A stretch of DNA of 64,000 nt from assembly GCF_000005505.3 (NCBI RefSeq), contig NC_016131.3:46609355-46673354 (forward strand), written 5' to 3'. Below are positions 9,971 to 22,065 of this stretch, one piece after another. Each line of letters starts with the position of its first letter. Position 1 is the first letter of the stretch. The notes beneath the pieces were generated by a model that was given only the letters and a program-made list of their open reading frames with translations, did no database searches and was not told the DNA's origin. The position numbers and the translations under genes were made by a program. The stretch comes from Brachypodium distachyon (Eukaryota > Streptophyta > Magnoliopsida > Poales > Poaceae).

Positions 9971-12038
9971 AGCGAGTTTTCGTTTGGCAGCAAATCACAT
10001 CCACACGAAGCGCAAGGTGTCTATTTGCCCCCCACCACATGTCAACATATGACTCGGATTCCACCTGACCAGACCCAACACCATCGTCTCTTATACAGCA
10101 CCGGCCTCGTGACCAGGTGTTGGTCTTTTTGGGCCGGGCACCCAAGCCCGTTACTTAACTTCGTGTTACTGTGCGCTGCCTCGGCTCAACAATGATCCCG
10201 ATCGGGGTCAATATATGTATATGTTGGACCAAACCATTACACTGAAGAATCTCTTTGCTACTAATCGAATGCCGGCCACATATAATTATACAGCAGTCGA
10301 GAGGCCCATGGCAAAACTTGTTTTCTTTTCTTTTCGTTTTTAAAGAATTTTTAGGAGTGGGCATATTCGCAATGATCGATCATGCATGGTGCACAATGTG
10401 GGACATTGATTCGCACATGACAGTGGGGACTTGGAGTTGAACATGGCGCCAAAATATAGAGATCAGGCCACAGCAGGGAGTGGATCACGCATTGTAAGTC
10501 TTGGAGTAGTGAGTTTAAAATACGTGGCTAGAGATAATTAGTAACCTGATCAGTGATCAGCATATGATAATAGCATTACTGGTAGTGGTGGAGATATGGC
10601 GAACAAAGTGAAGTTGGTGGCGATTGTTGTAGTAGTGTGTAGTGCAAGAGAGATGTCGATAATGAAGAACGCGGAAAGAAGATTAGAAGAAACAGTTGGG
10701 CCGATGTCCCGTACGTGCTCTCAATTTCTGGAGTATTTTTGGTTCCAAAAGTCGAAATTTGTTCTTCTCTTTTTGACGATAAAAAGCCGATGCTTGTCTC
10801 TCACTCGATCCCTGCCCAATCATAGGCCATGGATGCCTAGTTAGTAGTCACTCTTCGTTTTTCACATGTTTTCTTTCTCTAGAGGCAGAGGGGACAGCCA
10901 GAGCTGCAGAGATGCCCAACTAGCTAGAGTGGCTTTTCAGCTGTCCGTCCTCCTGGCACTTTCTGGTTAGCCTGAACATTGGTCTTGCTTGATTATCATC
11001 ATATCTCCGTCAAAATTGGCTTTGTTTTTTCGGGTTTAACAATATCCGATGGTGTGGGCGTCCTCAACGATCATAGCGTCCAGCTGGCCCCCCCACGAGT
11101 CATGTTTCTTGTATTCTTTTTATTAACTTATTTTTACTGGAAATAATCAGAAGATAGGATATTATAAGCTAATATCATGACCTCATGAGAAATGTTTATG
11201 CCAACCGGCAAGTGGGGATGAAGGGTGTCATTTCTTAAGGGTTTTGGTTTCTTAAGTGGCGACAAAGCTGAGCAGAAACAGTAAAGATAACAATAACAAA
11301 AATGCATCGAGGAAATGTAGGTGATTATTTTTCAATTTTAGGCCAGAGAGTGAGAGTCAACATCATTTTCTGTGAGAAGGTTTAGGCTGAGTTTACGTTC
11401 TGTTGTACGGTGTTATGCAAAACTTACATTATAACTGCCCGTGAAATATTTATCACGGGCAAGGGGCAGAATTTTTAGTTAACCAAACAATATTAGAGGA
11501 ACAAGCAAGATTATTATCCCTCACTTAGTAGAGGGAGTAGTAAATTCTCTTTTTTTAATAGTAGAAATAATAATCGATAATAAATTCTCAAAAGGAACCA
11601 GAGAGAATATTTCCCAGGGCCCAGACACGTCCAGACCCACTGGGCCTGTTGGGCCTGGAATCTCGTCAACCGTCCTTCGAGAGGCTCCAACGCCGGCCCA
11701 TCCGGGTTCACCAAATTGCGGAGCCGGCCCAGTCAATCTCTCATTTTCTCTTGCCAAAATCCTGAGATCTCGGCAGATTGCCTGCCGCGTGCCGGGCCGA
11801 CGCTGCCGACCATCTCCATCAGAGCCTCTTTTATTACGGAATAATAATTCTTCTTTTACACCTTCCTCTTTTCTTCCCTCTCCCAGCGTTTCCTCCTCCT
11901 GTCTCAACTCTGAACCCCCGTAATAAACAATCCCAAGCTCCCGATCCCATAGAGCTTTATTCCTTCTCCTTTAACACCCCGGAAAACAAAAACAAAGTCC
12001 GGCTTACCAGGCGAGAGCTCGGGGGAGGAGCAGGGAGG
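9971..12038. other. intergenic region before the first nodulin-like gene
   Basis: No gene is supported. It contains the second copy of the diverged duplicate noted at 9340-9540 (here 10655-10870). From about 11600 on it is GC-rich and probably holds the promoter and 5' UTR of the transporter at 12039. A frame upstream of that gene stays open back to an ATG at 11778, but the paralogue does not support the extension. Confidence 0.4.
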
Positions 12039-14626
12039 ATGATGCCGGGGCCGGGGGCGGTGAAGGCGGGGAGCCGGCCGCCGTGGCTGGGGCTGGGGGC
12101 GGCGGTGTGGGTGCAGGTGGCTGGGGGAGCCAGCTCCACCTTCGCGCTCTACTCGCACGCGCTCAAGGTCGCGCTCGGGGTCGACCAGCGCCGCCTCGCG
12201 CTGCTGGCCGTCGCCTGCGACGTCGGGGAGAACCTCGGCCTGCTCCCCGGCGTGCTCTGCAACCGCCTCCACCCGGCGCTGCTCCTGCTCGTGGGCGCCG
12301 CTGCCTGCGTCCTCGGCTACGGCGCCACCTGGCTCGCCGTCTCCGGCGTCGCGCCCGCGCTGCCCTACTGGCTGGTGAGCTCTCCACGTCACTGTTACCC
12401 TTTTCTTGGACAACTATCAGCTCTGTGGTCAATTTCTTAAGATCCTTTGGTAGACAATGGTGCCAGGTTGTGTAACGAGACTTGAATTGCTCTGCTGTAT
12501 TGTAGTGTACTACTGTACTTTCTGTGCCAAGTGGCTGCTTTCGAATGTTGCAAGTAGCATTTCCTGAAGTCATATTGAGATGAACCTGTTCCCTGTATTA
12601 CAAATGTCGCTTTCTAAGACCCCAGAAATAGATTAACAAAGCAAACAAGTAAAGCATCGATCATAATAGAGCTAATGAAAGCAGAGCATTTGGCTTCATG
12701 TGCCGGCAATATGACATATTCGGGGGATCTTTGCTTTACTCGGAAGATTAGCTTTATTATCCTAGCTTCTTTTGGAGGCAAACTTTACTATGATAGTAGT
12801 AATGTGAAATGTAAATTGGATACTAGCCTAATTCTTGTATTACAGGTATGGTTGGCATTGTGCCTTGCTGCAAACAGTGGCGCATGGATGGGGACTGCCG
12901 TTTTAGTTACCAACATGAGGAACTTCCCACTCAGCAGAGGTGCTGTTGCCGGCATCCTTAAAGGCTATGCTGGTCTCAGTGCTGCTGTCTACACTGAAAT
13001 ATTCACCGGCGTACTTCACGATTCAGCTGCAAACTTTTTACTCCTTCTCACTCTGGGAGTTCCTGTTGTGTGCTTTCTGACAATGTACTTTGTGAGGCCT
13101 TGTGAACCCTCTTTGGTTGCAAATTCTTCAGAGCAAGCTCACTTTCTGTTCACACAAATCGGGAGTGTCCTTCTTGGGGTTTATCTTGTTGGGGCGACAA
13201 TATTGGATCATGTCGTAACCCTTACTGATGCTTTGAACTATTCTCTGCTGGTTATTATGATCCTTCTACTTTTCGCGCCAGTTGCGATACCCTTGAAAAT
13301 GACATTGTTTCCAGCTAACCAAAGAAAAGGCCCGTTGGACTTACCGGAGTGCTCTTCTGCCACTGATAATGATCAAACCGAGCCATTTCTTCTGCCTTCA
13401 TCCTCTGGACCAAATCTTACTAATCTGGAAGATGATGATGCCACAGATATCGACATTCTCTTAGCGGAGGGTGAAGGGGCTGTAAAGCAGACGAGAAGAA
13501 GACCAAAAAGGGGAGAGGACTTCAGATTTCGGGAAGTACTGCTAAAGGCAGATTTTTGGCTTCTCTTTGCAGTATATTTTATTGGGGTTGGTTCTGGAGT
13601 CACCGTTCTTAACAATCTAGCACAAGTTGGAATTGCAGCAGGTGCTTTGGACACAACTATATCACTGTCTTTGTTCAGTTTCTGCAACTTTTTTGGCCGT
13701 TTAGGAGGTGGTGCTGCTTCTGAGTATCTTGTCAGGTAATCTCTTTTTTTTATCCAATTGCACTTGCTCTTAAATCCGTAGCTTCATACGATGTACTGTC
13801 ATCTACCAGTTCAAGCACTTCTGTCTACATGGAGTTATGTTACACATAACACACTGTAGTATTTTTGTTCGTTTGCCTACTTTGAGATACCAGCTTAGTA
13901 TGTGGCTAGCATATGAAAAAAGAAAACATTTACCATTATAGTTTGCGCATCAACTACTTCCCTAGATGAATGATCAAAGCTTCCATTCCAGTTTCAAATT
14001 GGCAACTGTACGTAAATCAACTGAATGCAAGGTTGACATGCCTTGATTTAAATATCCAATCAATAACTTTCTTCTTTTGATGTATGGTTGAAATGCCTTG
14101 GCTTCACTTTTGAATTTTCATATGACCATCCTGTTTCATTTGCAGGTCATGGACAGTTCCACGGACAGCATTGATTGTATTGACCCAAGTTGTGATGATA
14201 TTTACATACCTGCTATTTGCGTTGGGTCTCCCTGCTACCCTTCATGTCTCTGTTGCCCTACTTGGCATATGCTATGGTATCCAGTTCTCTGTGATGGTGT
14301 CTGCTTCATCGGAACTGTTTGGGTTGAAGCACTTCGGGAAGATCTATAACTTCATCGCATTGGGGAATCCACTCGGCGCACTCCTGTTCAATAGTCTTGC
14401 AGGATATGTCTATGATCTCGAAGTGGAGAAACAGCATGCCGGAACAACAGACTTCGATATCGCTTGCCATGGTCCCAATTGCTTCAGGCTTACATTTTGT
14501 GTTCTCTCTGGCATGGCCTGCTTGGGTACACTTCTGAGCATAGTTTTGACCGTTAGAATTCGACCGGTATATCAAATGCTCTATGCCGGCGGATCCTTCA
14601 GCCAGCCCAGGAGCTCTGGGCATTGA
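12039..14626 (+). CDS. nodulin-like major facilitator transporter, copy 1
   Basis: Exons 12039-12374, 12846-13735 and 14146-14626 give 568 residues. The N-terminal half is a Nodulin-like domain: WLGLGAAVWVQVAGGASSTF, then NMRNFPLSRGAVAGILKGY and GLSAAVYTEIFTG. The C-terminal half resembles major-facilitator proteins (DFWLLFAVYFIGVGSGVTVL, NNLAQVGIAAGA). About 12 hydrophobic segments are expected, split by a hydrophilic loop with the basic stretch TRRRPKRGEDFRFRE. Relatives are membrane transporters; the substrate is unknown. A second gene with the same exon structure lies 4.7 kb downstream, so the pair arose by tandem duplication. The start is the first Met of MMPGPG, which matches the start of copy 2; an in-frame upstream ATG at 11778 exists but is judged to be in the 5' UTR. 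The splice sites conserve phase (0, then 2). Confidence 0.88.
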
Positions 14627-15675
14627 AATATGAGCACAGTCCTCCGTTTTAGTGCTCTGGCATTGCCATTCTGGATCCGGGTTTTTGCCTTGTTCAGTCT
14701 TGCCCTCTAGACTATAGAGTGAGGAATGAGCTATGATTTATTTTTCTAGTCGCTGATTAGTACTTAAATGCGATGAACCGCTGACGGCATGAATCAGAGG
14801 ATATAATAACTGCATTGATACGCCTGTAGATATATGTAGCAGTCTGTATTATTCTTATGCACCCAAGATCTTGTGTTTTGATTTTCATGTTTTGAGAAAC
14901 TAGCAAATAGGCTCTCTGGATGCCACTGCACACCTTGCGGTTTTGTATAATAATAAGATTGGATATCTCATTGTTATGAAGAACATAGTCCATATGTTAG
15001 TCTCACAAGTAACAAACAATGGTATTTTTACAAAGTGACACCTTTTTTCAGGCTACCTAAGCATGCAGTGGCATCTATCTAATTTTGCCAACAAGATGGT
15101 GGGTCTAGAGGGGAACAGTTGGCAAGGATTTGAGGATTCTTTTTAGTCTCAACGGGGAGAGTAGTTCACATTCATCAAAGTTGGGCGCTAAACTGTGCTG
15201 AAGCCATCAGATCTAATCTGTCTCTACCCGATGCAAAATTGCTCAGATCTAAAACCCTTCCTTTTGGCACCATCCCAGCTTGTTTTGTTCTGTTTTGCAT
15301 GTGAACGTGGGTAGTTCTGAATGCTGCATTTCCCGTGCAGGCAGTGCGTCCTTATCCAGAGTCCAGTTGTCCTTTCTCCTGCATGCCCAGTGTAAGTGTA
15401 TGTAGTGTGTTGTACGCTCCTCCGTAAACCTACTTAATTGTGTTTGTACTAGTACATCTCGTACTCCAACCACTAAACCACAAGCAACAAACAGATGGCC
15501 CCAACATATCCTGCGAATTAGTAGTAAAAGTGGAAGTAAAACAATAGAAAGCTCTTTGCTGGAATTTTACAGGAAGGATAGGCGTTGGAGTGCAGCAGGC
15601 AGCCACTGGGCACTGAGGCACTGACGTACCGGTGAACCATGGACGTGCCTTCCTTCCGACGCCTGCAGCGGTCGC
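14627..15675. other. intergenic between transporter copy 1 and the broken SAM gene
   Basis: It contains the 3' UTR of transporter copy 1 and AT-rich sequence. No further gene or clear repeat is seen. Confidence 0.4.
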
Positions 15676-16074
15676 CTAGGTGGGGTTCAGATCCTGGAAC
15701 ATGGACTCCCACGGCGTCTCCGGACCACACTCGCCGCCGCCGCCGCCGCCGCCCATCTCGTCATCGTACTCCTCGTCGTCGTCGGCGTCGTAGTCGCAGT
15801 CGCTCCGGGTCTCCGTGCTCGCGAAGCACCCCGCCACCGCCGCCGTGTGCCAAAAGGAAGGGAGCGCGCGGCCGCGGCGAGCAGCCTGGTGGCGCGGCCG
15901 GGGAGGACGGTGATGGCGGCGGCCGAGGAGGAGGAGGAGGATTGGTTGCGGGCGAGGGTGAGGATCTGGAGGCGGTGCTTGGCGAGGGGGACGCCGACGG
16001 CGGCGAGGGAGGCGTGGTCGAAGAGCCTGGGCCTCGCCCAGCCCCGCCCTCGACAGCCACGAATACCAGTCCAT
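15676..16074 (-). pseudogene. SAM-domain protein gene, frame disrupted
   Basis: Read on the minus strand, the frame opens with MDWYSWLSRAGLGEA, the typical start of small plant SAM-domain proteins. It then jumps frame: the sequence resumes one base out of register as LFDHASLAAVGVPLAKHRLQ and ILTLAR, the C-terminal half of a SAM domain. The roughly 20 residues that normally link the two halves are missing. Further on, the original frame carries an acidic tail (DYDADDDEEY) ending ESMFQDLNPT, which resembles the conserved end of plant relatives. The locus thus needs two frame changes and lacks part of the domain, so I call it a pseudogene. SAM domains mediate protein-protein interaction. It lies between the two transporter copies. 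A sequencing error could explain one shift but not the missing segment. Confidence 0.6.
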
Positions 16075-17082
16075 GGTTGCCTCAGCGTGAGGTGGGCCGT
16101 CCGAATAGGGAACCCCCCCGCGCGCCCTGGATTTGCAAGCTAGCTAGAGGGAGAAGATCAGAAGAGATGCCTCGATCGTTTGGGATGTACGTAACCCCAG
16201 CAGGCAATGGTGCCGTGCGCCCGTGCACCTGCATTTTTTGCACATGACTGGGCTGGGCACGAACAAAAAAAAATTTAGAATAGTAAAATGATTACGTAGA
16301 GTCACTTCGCGGAGCACCCGCGCAGCGTCAGCAGCGTGGTCGCAGCGGTCCAATGCAGCCCAGCCCAGGTCATGGACTCCCAAGTGCGGTCCATGTTCCA
16401 GCCCAGTCCGATCAGTTCAGTCCATTTCACAATTTTGAAAGTCTTGTATTAAAAAAGTATGCCTCCAAAATTTTGGAAGTTTGGAATTGAAAGCCGTCTG
16501 AAATTTTCGCGTATGGTTGTCAAAAATAAATTCGGAAGTTCGGTCATAGGAAATTTAGAAGTTTGTCCAAAAAATAACACATCCCAAAATATTGAAAATT
16601 TGACTAAAAATATACTGCGTACAAAGTTTGTCTCTAAAAATTGAAAAAAAATTCAATAGTTTGTGAAAACTCATTGGCAATTTTAAAACTTCACTCTTCT
16701 TAAAAAAAACTGAAAGTCTGTCTCAAATTTTGAAAAAAAGAAAAAGGAAACTTGAGAGCCCATTTCTGAAATTTGAGAAGTTGGTTAGATCAAAATTGAA
16801 ACATCTAGGGAGATGGAGGGTTGTTTCAACTGCTGGCATCCAAATTCGTTCATGGACAAGGAACACCTATAAACTTCTTCCCTAAAAAATATATGGCGTA
16901 TTTCATTTTGTTTGATCAATAATTATTACATTAATATGTGACTTGTGTGGTCCAAATCGTAACCAGAAAGTTCTTTTCAATGTGAATACGCTGATACTAA
17001 TTTTATGTCATGTAATACTAGAGTAATTTTGCTCAAAGCTTTGATAAAAGAAAACGAAATGTATGTCTTATATTTTAGAATT
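16075..17082. other. AT-rich intergenic sequence with degenerate short repeats
   Basis: From about 16440 to 16800 the sequence is full of loosely repeated AAAATTTTGGAAGTTTG-like words, typical of low-complexity AT-rich DNA. No coding frame is supported. Confidence 0.4.
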
Positions 17083-18140
17083 GAGTAAAGTCCATTTTAA
17101 ACCTTAAACCTGTAGACCAAGACTAAAATAAACCCCGACTTCTCAATCCCTGAAATCAGCACCCTATCCTTATTAATCCCGTTCAATCCCGACCTTCAAG
17201 AACCAAATCCCTGTTTGGGAGAGCGGGATTGCTGACAAGGTAGACAAATATCGGGATTTTTATTAAAAACCCATTGAATTAGCAGATAAAAAAACTATGA
17301 TAATTTTAGTAAAAATATATATTAGAACAAAAGAAATTTAAATGCATTCATTTTCTTCATGGTGTACAAGTAAAATGTCAAAGAGAGAATATTATAGGAC
17401 ATAATTAATTTGCCAAGCAACATGAGATATATGATCAAATTCCCCGCATGCATATGCAAATTGTAAATAATATTATATAATTGGCGAAGTATCCGGTGAA
17501 AACCCTCATTCGGTGCAAACCATGCAAACTCCATAAAAACCATGTTTACAAGTTTCAAAAAAATTCAACAAAACTACCATATGTTGAGAGTGTGATGTTC
17601 TACAAACCTGCAAAATTTCAAGTTCAAAATCAAAAGCATTTGGAAGGAATAAAAAGAGAAATTTACAACGAATAGTGTCAAACATTGAAAAACCACTATT
17701 CATGCAGAATTTGTTTTTTTTCACTGCTACCAAACGAAATTGAGTTTGGACTTGAAATTTTAGACATATATAAAACATCACTTTTCTAACACATGTGATT
17801 TTTGTGAGAATTTTTTGAAATTTTTTCGATGGAGTTTTCACAGTTTGCACCGTAGAGGTGGTTTTCACCGGATACTTCGCCTATATAATTAGTCTAAATA
17901 TGGGTGGCGAATCTGGGTAGCAATAAACTGAACTGAATTAGTCAACAAATCCCAAATTTTAGCCGCTATGTCAGCAATCCCGTTCTCCCAAACCATGTTT
18001 GATTCCCGAAGGTTGAAATTAGACGGGATTAACAAGTACAGGGTGCTGATTTCAGAAAGGGTTCTGATTTCAGGGATTAGAAAGTTAGGGTTCATTCCAG
18101 ACTTGGTCTACTAAGTCAAGGTTTCATATGGACTTTACTC
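17083..18140. mobile_element. Mutator-like (MULE-type) non-autonomous element with long terminal inverted repeats
   Basis: The left arm, starting GAGTAAAGTCCATTTTAAAC, is the inverted counterpart of the right arm, ending at 18140 with TATGGACTTTACTC. The pairing continues for roughly 150 bp (AATCCCTGAAATCAG, AATCCCG, CCGACCTTCAAG-like blocks on each side). The flanks show a nine-base near-duplication, TTTAGAATT on the left and TTTAAAATT on the right, the length expected for Mutator-like elements. No transposase is encoded. A second element is nested inside at 17483-17881. Confidence 0.7.
17483..17881. mobile_element. nested MULE-type MITE with perfect 9-bp target duplication
   Basis: The element starts GGCGAAGTATCCGGTGAAAA and ends with its inverted copy. 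It is 399 bp long and is flanked on both sides by TATATAATT (17474-17482 and 17882-17890), a perfect nine-base target-site duplication typical of Mutator-like transposons. It inserted into the larger inverted-repeat element at 17083-18140, so it is younger than its host. The interior codes for nothing recognisable. Confidence 0.8.
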
Positions 18141-19319
18141 TTTAAAATTAGGTAGTATATTATCCTAACCTTTTGTTGCTCTGTACTAACATCGCCATCT
18201 CGCCTTCGTATGTGCCTTTGGTGATTTTTGCCACCAAATCCACCTCCACATCAAATTGGCCTTTTACAATTTTTGTCAACGTCCATTACAATTTCATGAT
18301 TATGAGAACCTTCGAACTTAGTTCATGTTTGTTTGAACCTATTCGATTTCCACCAATTCTAGAAAAATGACTTGGTGTTCGTTTGAACCCAATCCCCACT
18401 ATCTGAAAAAATGACATGGATCAAGAGAGATTTTAGTTCATTTCTCTCTCAATCCCCACCAATCGTCCAATACAAATTGGATTGGAGTGAACCAAATAAG
18501 AAACAAGGAAAGAAGCAACGGCACGAAAGTAGCAATGCAACATGAACACCACTGCATCATTTGGTCAGAAAACTTTTATTTCCCTCTCTTTCTTGCAAAA
18601 GGTCCACTATTTTTATATTTGGCACACCAAAAGTATATATATTGCACATATTAATGTAAACCTTTTTCTAGAGAAATATCTTAGTTTAAAATGATAAACG
18701 GACAATTCAGGAGTCTACAGGTTCCTCCCTGGCCTCCACCAGATTGCATCGGGTGCCTCGGGCACTCCCGGCCATGTTCTCAAGCACCTGTATAAAAGGT
18801 TCGAGAGATTCTAATTGTACATGCTGTCTATGTACAGTAAAAAAAAGAAATTCAGAATCTTTTTTACAACTTTATGGAGGTGGGTTTCTCTTCTTTTGAA
18901 GCACCAGAGCACCACCGCCCAAGCAGAGCTCTCTCGCAGTCGCCGGCCTTCACCGATCCACGGCGCTCTCGCTTCTCCACCACCCGAGAGGAAGAAGACT
19001 TCCTCCCCCGTTGTGGGCAGAGCCCGTGCAAGCACACCGACCATGAGATGAGCTGTACACATATACGGTTTCCGGCCTTGCTCTCGGCCGGGCTGACGCT
19101 GCCGGCGGTCGCCATCGAAGCCGCTTCAGTCCCCGGCTTCTTTACACTTTCCCTTCCGGCATTTTCTCCCATAGTCCTTGCCACGCCCAGCCCCCACCTA
19201 AACCCCTTAAAACCCCATCACCTGCTCCCGATCTCAGAGAGCAGCTTTCCGCCTCCGGAAGCAGCGATTGCAACAAGCTCAGGATCCAGTAGCGCTTAGC
19301 TTAGCGGCCGGGGAGGAGG
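18141..19319. other. intergenic and promoter region of transporter copy 2
   Basis: The left part is AT-rich without a gene. From about 18880 it becomes GC-rich and likely includes the 5' UTR and promoter of the gene at 19320. Open frames on both strands here (for example 18874-19299) lack any family signature. A loose match to TATAAAAGG occurs at 18792-18800 but is too far from the ATG to assign. Confidence 0.4.
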
Positions 19320-22065
19320 ATGCTGGGTGCGGCGGGGGCGGCGGTGAAGGCGGGGAGCCGGCCGCCGTGGCTGGGGCTGGGGGCGGCGGTGTGGGTGCAG
19401 GCGGCGGGGGGGACGAGCTCCGCCTTCGCGCTCTATTCGCACGCACTCAAGGTGGCGCTCGGCGCAGACCAGCGCCGTATCGCGCTGCTCGGGGTCGCCT
19501 GCGACGTCGGGGACAGCCTCGGCCTGCTGCCCGGCGTCTTCTGCAACAAGCTCCACCCGGCCCTGCTCCTGCTCGTGGCCGCCGCCTCCGGCGTCCTCGG
19601 CTACGGCGCCACCTGGCTCGCTGTCTCCGGCGTCGCGCCGGCGCTGCCCTATTGGCTGGTGAGCTCTCCGATCTACTCGGTATTTTTTATCCTTAGATCA
19701 CTTCTAGTCTTGAAATGAAATGGTACTATTCGATTTGAATTGCTCTGCTGGATTGTAGTGTAAACAATTTGGGGGAAAGACACCGTATATACTAGTAGTG
19801 GCGGGGACCAGCTAAACAAGTGTCCATTTCCAAGATCAGAAATATAACTATACTAATGTTTGCATTTGGCTTTATTGGCCGGCAATATGCACATAGCCAC
19901 ATACTGAAGACTTCTCACTTAATTTACCCTGAAGATTGGCCTTACTATGGTAGCATCTTGTGGTGGCCATCTTTGCTTTCATCGTATGGTGTAAATTTAC
20001 TAGTGGCAATCTCTGCTTTCACCTTATTACAGCTATGGATTGCATTGTGCCTTGCTTCAAACAGTGGCGCGTGGATGTCGACCGCCGTTCTGGTTACCAA
20101 CATGAGGAACTTCCCACTCAGCAGAGGTGCTGTTGCTGGAATCCTCAAAGGCTACTCTGGTTTAAGTGCAGCTGTCTACACTGCCATTTACACCGGCGTG
20201 CTTCACGGTTCAGCTGCAAACCTGTTACTTTTTCTCACTCTGGGGGTTGCTGCTGTGTGCCTTCTGGCAATGTACTTTGTGAAGCCTTGTGAGCCTTCTC
20301 TGGTAGAGAATTCGTCGGAGCGAGCTCACTTTCTGTTCGTACAGATCGGTAGTGCTCTTCTTGGGGTTTATCTTGTTGCGGCCACGACATTAGATCATGC
20401 CGTGACTCTTACCCATGCTTTGAACTATTCCCTAATTGCTGTTATGGCCCTTCTCCTTTTCGCACCACTTGCAATACCCCTGAAAATGACATTGTTTCGA
20501 AGTAACCGAGTGAAAGGATCTTCTGCCGCTGATAACAATCCTACAGAACCATTTCTTCCGCCTTCTTACTCTGGATCAAACTTTGGCAATATTGAAGATG
20601 AGGATGCTGCAGACATTGACGTTCTATTAGCTGAGGGTGAAGGGGCTGTCAAGCAGAAGAGAAGAAGACCAAAAAGGGGAGAGGACTTCAGATTCCGTGA
20701 AGCTCTTCTGAAGGCAGATTTCTGGCTACTCTTTGCAGTGTTTTTTATAGGCGTTGGATCTGGAGTCACCGTTCTTAACAATCTAGCACAAGTTGGAATT
20801 GCAGCAGGTGCTGTTGACACAACTATATCACTCTCTCTCTTCAGTTTCGGCAACTTCTTTGGCCGCTTGGGAGGTGGTGCTGCTTCTGATTATATTGTCA
20901 GGTAATGGAGTCTCTTATTTTATTCAATTACATGATAAGATTTACTTTCATCTACCTGTCCAAGCACTAGTGTGTTTACATAGTCCCTCTGCTAATTTCA
21001 TAAAGTTCATTAGATTATGTAGCTGTTTTTTGTTTGTCTTTTTGGGCGAGTGTGACATGCCAGGTTAGCCAGGTAGTCAATTGATTTACAAAAACAACAG
21101 ATTTTGTCTTCCATCCCTGATAGAATTATTAAGGTTCATTCCAGTTTCAACTTACAAGCCAATAAAGAATAGTTTAGAATTTTCTCTCTTTGTGAGCTAA
21201 ATACTGTAGCTTACTTTTCTATATAGAAGAGAACAGGTTACTGCCTGCCATGGGTTATGGATCAAACTGTTTCAGTAACAGATTTTTTTTTCCGATAAGA
21301 AAGAGAGTTGTTTATTAAAGCCTCCATTCAAGCTTCAGGCTACAAGCCAATAAATAATGGGGTGACAATATTTCTGTCCTGCAAAGTTGGAACAATTTCT
21401 TTTTCTGATGGAATAATAAGGAAGGTTCCCAGTCCCAACTGTGCATGGACTATAAATATTTAATCAGCAACTTTCTTGATTGAATGGCAATGCATGATTG
21501 ATATGCATTTGTTCACATTTTAAAATTTTAATATGATCATTCTGCAGTTAGTTAACCAAGCTTCTTTTGCAGGTCTTGGACACTTCCACGGACAGTATTG
21601 CTCACATGCACCCAAGTGGTGATGATAATCACCTACCTAATCTTCGCACTGGGACTCCACGCTACGCTCTATATCTCTGTCGCTGTACTGGGTGTCTGCT
21701 ATGGTGTCCATTTCTCGGTGATGGTATCGACTTCATCGGAGCTGTTCGGACTGAAGCAGTTTGGGAAGATATACAACTTCATCATGCTGGCGAATCCACT
21801 CGGCGCTCTGCTGTTCAGCAGTCTGGCTGGGTATATCTATGATCTTGAAGCGGCGAAACAGCACAGCGCTGGAGCAGCAGTGGGCTCTGATCATGTCACG
21901 GTATGCCACGGGCCCAGCTGTTTCAGGCTCATGTTCTGTGTTCTGTCAGGGATGGCATGCCTGGGGACATTGCTGAGCGTGGTTCTGACCGTGAGGATTC
22001 GACCGGTTTATCAGATGCTCTATGCAGGTGGATCCTCGAACCAGCTCAGGAGCTCTGCACATTGA
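19320..22065 (+). CDS. nodulin-like major facilitator transporter, copy 2
   Basis: Exons 19320-19658, 20033-20901 and 21573-22065 give 566 residues with the same intron positions and phases as copy 1. Large blocks are the same as in the other copy (RNFPLSRGAVAGILKGY, KADFWLLFAVFFIGVGSGVT, NNLAQVGIAAGAV). Differences concentrate in the loop after the sixth or so hydrophobic segment, where copy 2 lacks a few residues before EPFLPPSYSGS, and in the last exon, where copy 2 has extra residues in the SAGAAVGSDHVTVCHGPSCF region. The protein should be a polytopic membrane transporter of unknown substrate. Both copies look intact. The start ATG is preceded by GGGGAGGAGG. Confidence 0.88.

Noticed and set aside
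11778..12038. N-terminal extension of transporter copy 1 from an upstream in-frame ATG
   Set aside because: Copy 2 starts at the position equivalent to 12039, and the extension looks like untranslated leader.
18874..19299. 142-codon plus-strand frame just before transporter copy 2
   Set aside because: It most likely lies in promoter or 5' UTR sequence; an antisense frame is also open, and no domain is seen.
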